Source: JANXQG01 sp037147235 (GTDB lineage: Bacteria > Planctomycetota > Planctomycetia > Pirellulales > Thermoguttaceae). From it: 29,920 nt of DNA. The position numbers and the translations under genes are program-made. The DNA is taken from NCBI GenBank assembly GCA_037147235.1, contig JBAWVO010000043.1, positions 1 through 29,920 of the forward strand, given 5' to 3'. The notes beneath the pieces are model-generated. The model ran no database searches. It had not been told where the DNA came from and was given only the letters and a program-made list of their open reading frames with translations. Positions 29,257 to 29,920 of this stretch are shown one piece after another; position 1 is the first letter of the stretch, and each line of letters begins with the position of its first letter.

Positions 29257-29920
29257 AGTGCGACGTGCGGAAATATTTTCCCTCCATCGACCACGAGGTG
29301 CTCTTGGGACTCTTGCGGCGGGTGATTGCCGACGAGCGGCTGCTGGCCTTGATCTGCGACATACTCGATACGCACGCCGACGGCCAGCGGCAGGAGTGGC
29401 CCGCCGGAGGCGACCTGCTCGACGTGCGGACGGTGAAACGCGGCCTGCCCATCGGCAACCTAACCAGCCAGTTCTTCGCCAACGTCTACCTCAACCCGCT
29501 GGACCATTTCGTGAAGCACGAGTTGCGGGTGAAGGGCTACGTGCGCTACATGGACGATTTTCTCTTGTTCGGCGACGATCGCGCCGTGCTGCGTCGTCAA
29601 GGGCGGCAGGTGCGCGAGAGGCTGGCCGAGTTGCGTCTGGAAGTCCACCCGGACAAGTACCGGCTGGGGCCGACGGCCACCGGCGTGGATTTCGCCGGGT
29701 TTGTGGTTTTCGGAGACGGGCGGATTCGCGTCCGCAGTTCGGCCGTACGCCGATTCGACCGACGATACAAGGAGATGCTTTGGAACCTGCGCGGGCGACG
29801 GTGTCGCGCTGCGAAGATTACCGAGAGCGTTTGTGCATGGGTGGCCCATGCCAGCCATGCACAGAGTCTTTGGCGTTTTTATAAATTGACCTGTCTGCGC
29901 TCAGGTCAACTGCCCCATCG
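29253..29920 (+). pseudogene. 5'-truncated DGR-type reverse transcriptase, runs off the window
   Basis: An open frame of 222 codons without stop to the window end. It begins abruptly with LKCDVRKYFPSIDHEVLL (catalytic motif A). It continues with GLPIGNLTSQFFANVYLN, the I-G-x-x-x-S-Q signature typical of DGR enzymes, then HFVKHELRVKGYVRYMDDFL with the YMDD catalytic box, then DFAGFVVFGDGRIRVRSS. The N-terminal 100 or so residues expected before motif A are missing, and there is no start codon with a ribosome-binding site; ATG at 29184 is in frame but lies inside avd. The frame overlaps the avd stop by 4 nt. An intact enzyme would reverse-transcribe the template repeat with errors at adenines. 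The remnant is probably inactive. Confidence 0.82.
29886..29909. repeat. Inverted repeat at the end of the RT fragment
   Basis: TTGACCTG (29886-29893) and CAGGTCAA (29902-29909) around an 8-nt spacer. The RT-like sequence seems to lose family resemblance about here. It could be a terminator, an insertion-sequence end or part of downstream DGR structure outside the window. Confidence 0.35.

Overview
The window looks like chromosomal DNA of a GC-rich planctomycete, probably Pirellulales-like. The signs are a Tat-exported Gfo/Idh/MocA oxidoreductase, a secreted HEAT-repeat protein, several secreted SUMF1-fold proteins ending in a VPEP (PEP-CTERM) sorting signal, a 2472-residue protein with autotransporter-type beta-strand repeats, and hairpin repeats of the kind scattered through such genomes. 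This assignment is inferred from gene families, not from a marker gene.

Left part, 1-6294: resident genes on the minus strand. An oxidoreductase (1023-2240) precedes a HEAT-repeat gene (167-982). A quinone-type operon runs ubiE (4004-4786), ubiX (3300-3992), ubiA (2413-3303) with 4-nt overlaps or very short gaps. Its ubiE frame begins with about 22 residues of a ParE/RelE-type toxin, placed exactly behind the matching antitoxin gene. Next to it lie remnants of a second antitoxin, a VapC-type PIN toxin and an HNH nuclease.

Middle part, 6295-about 15.8 kb: an integrative element inserted at a tRNA-Val(GAC) gene. The tyrosine recombinase reads into the 3' half of the tRNA. Behind it are an excisionase, an unknown gene bracketed by a 31-bp inverted repeat, a ParB-like protein, a GP88-like Cys-rich protein, an AAA+ ATPase, a small HTH protein and a RepA/DnaB-like helicase, followed by a cluster of ACCCTGTCCC repeats. 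No right attachment site was found.

Right part, 16.2-29.9 kb: a surface-protein locus that I interpret as a diversity-generating retroelement (DGR) family. Three minus-strand genes (25297-26400, 17831-25249, 16667-17776) and one plus-strand gene (27757-28776) encode secreted SUMF1/C-type-lectin-fold proteins with PEP-CTERM anchors. In the second, the fold is fused to about 2100 residues of beta-strand repeats. Downstream of the fourth lie a DGR accessory gene (avd, 28966-29256) and a 5'-truncated DGR-type reverse transcriptase that runs off the window. The four lectin domains differ mainly in codons that keep a constant third-position C (NNC), as expected if AAC codons of a template repeat had been mutagenised at adenines. 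All four end in a conserved tract resembling an initiation-of-mutagenic-homing site. No template repeat is visible, and the avd-RT junction looks like a deletion, so this cassette is probably inactive unless it is served in trans or the template lies beyond the window. A LuxR-type regulator sits between the two divergent halves of the locus.
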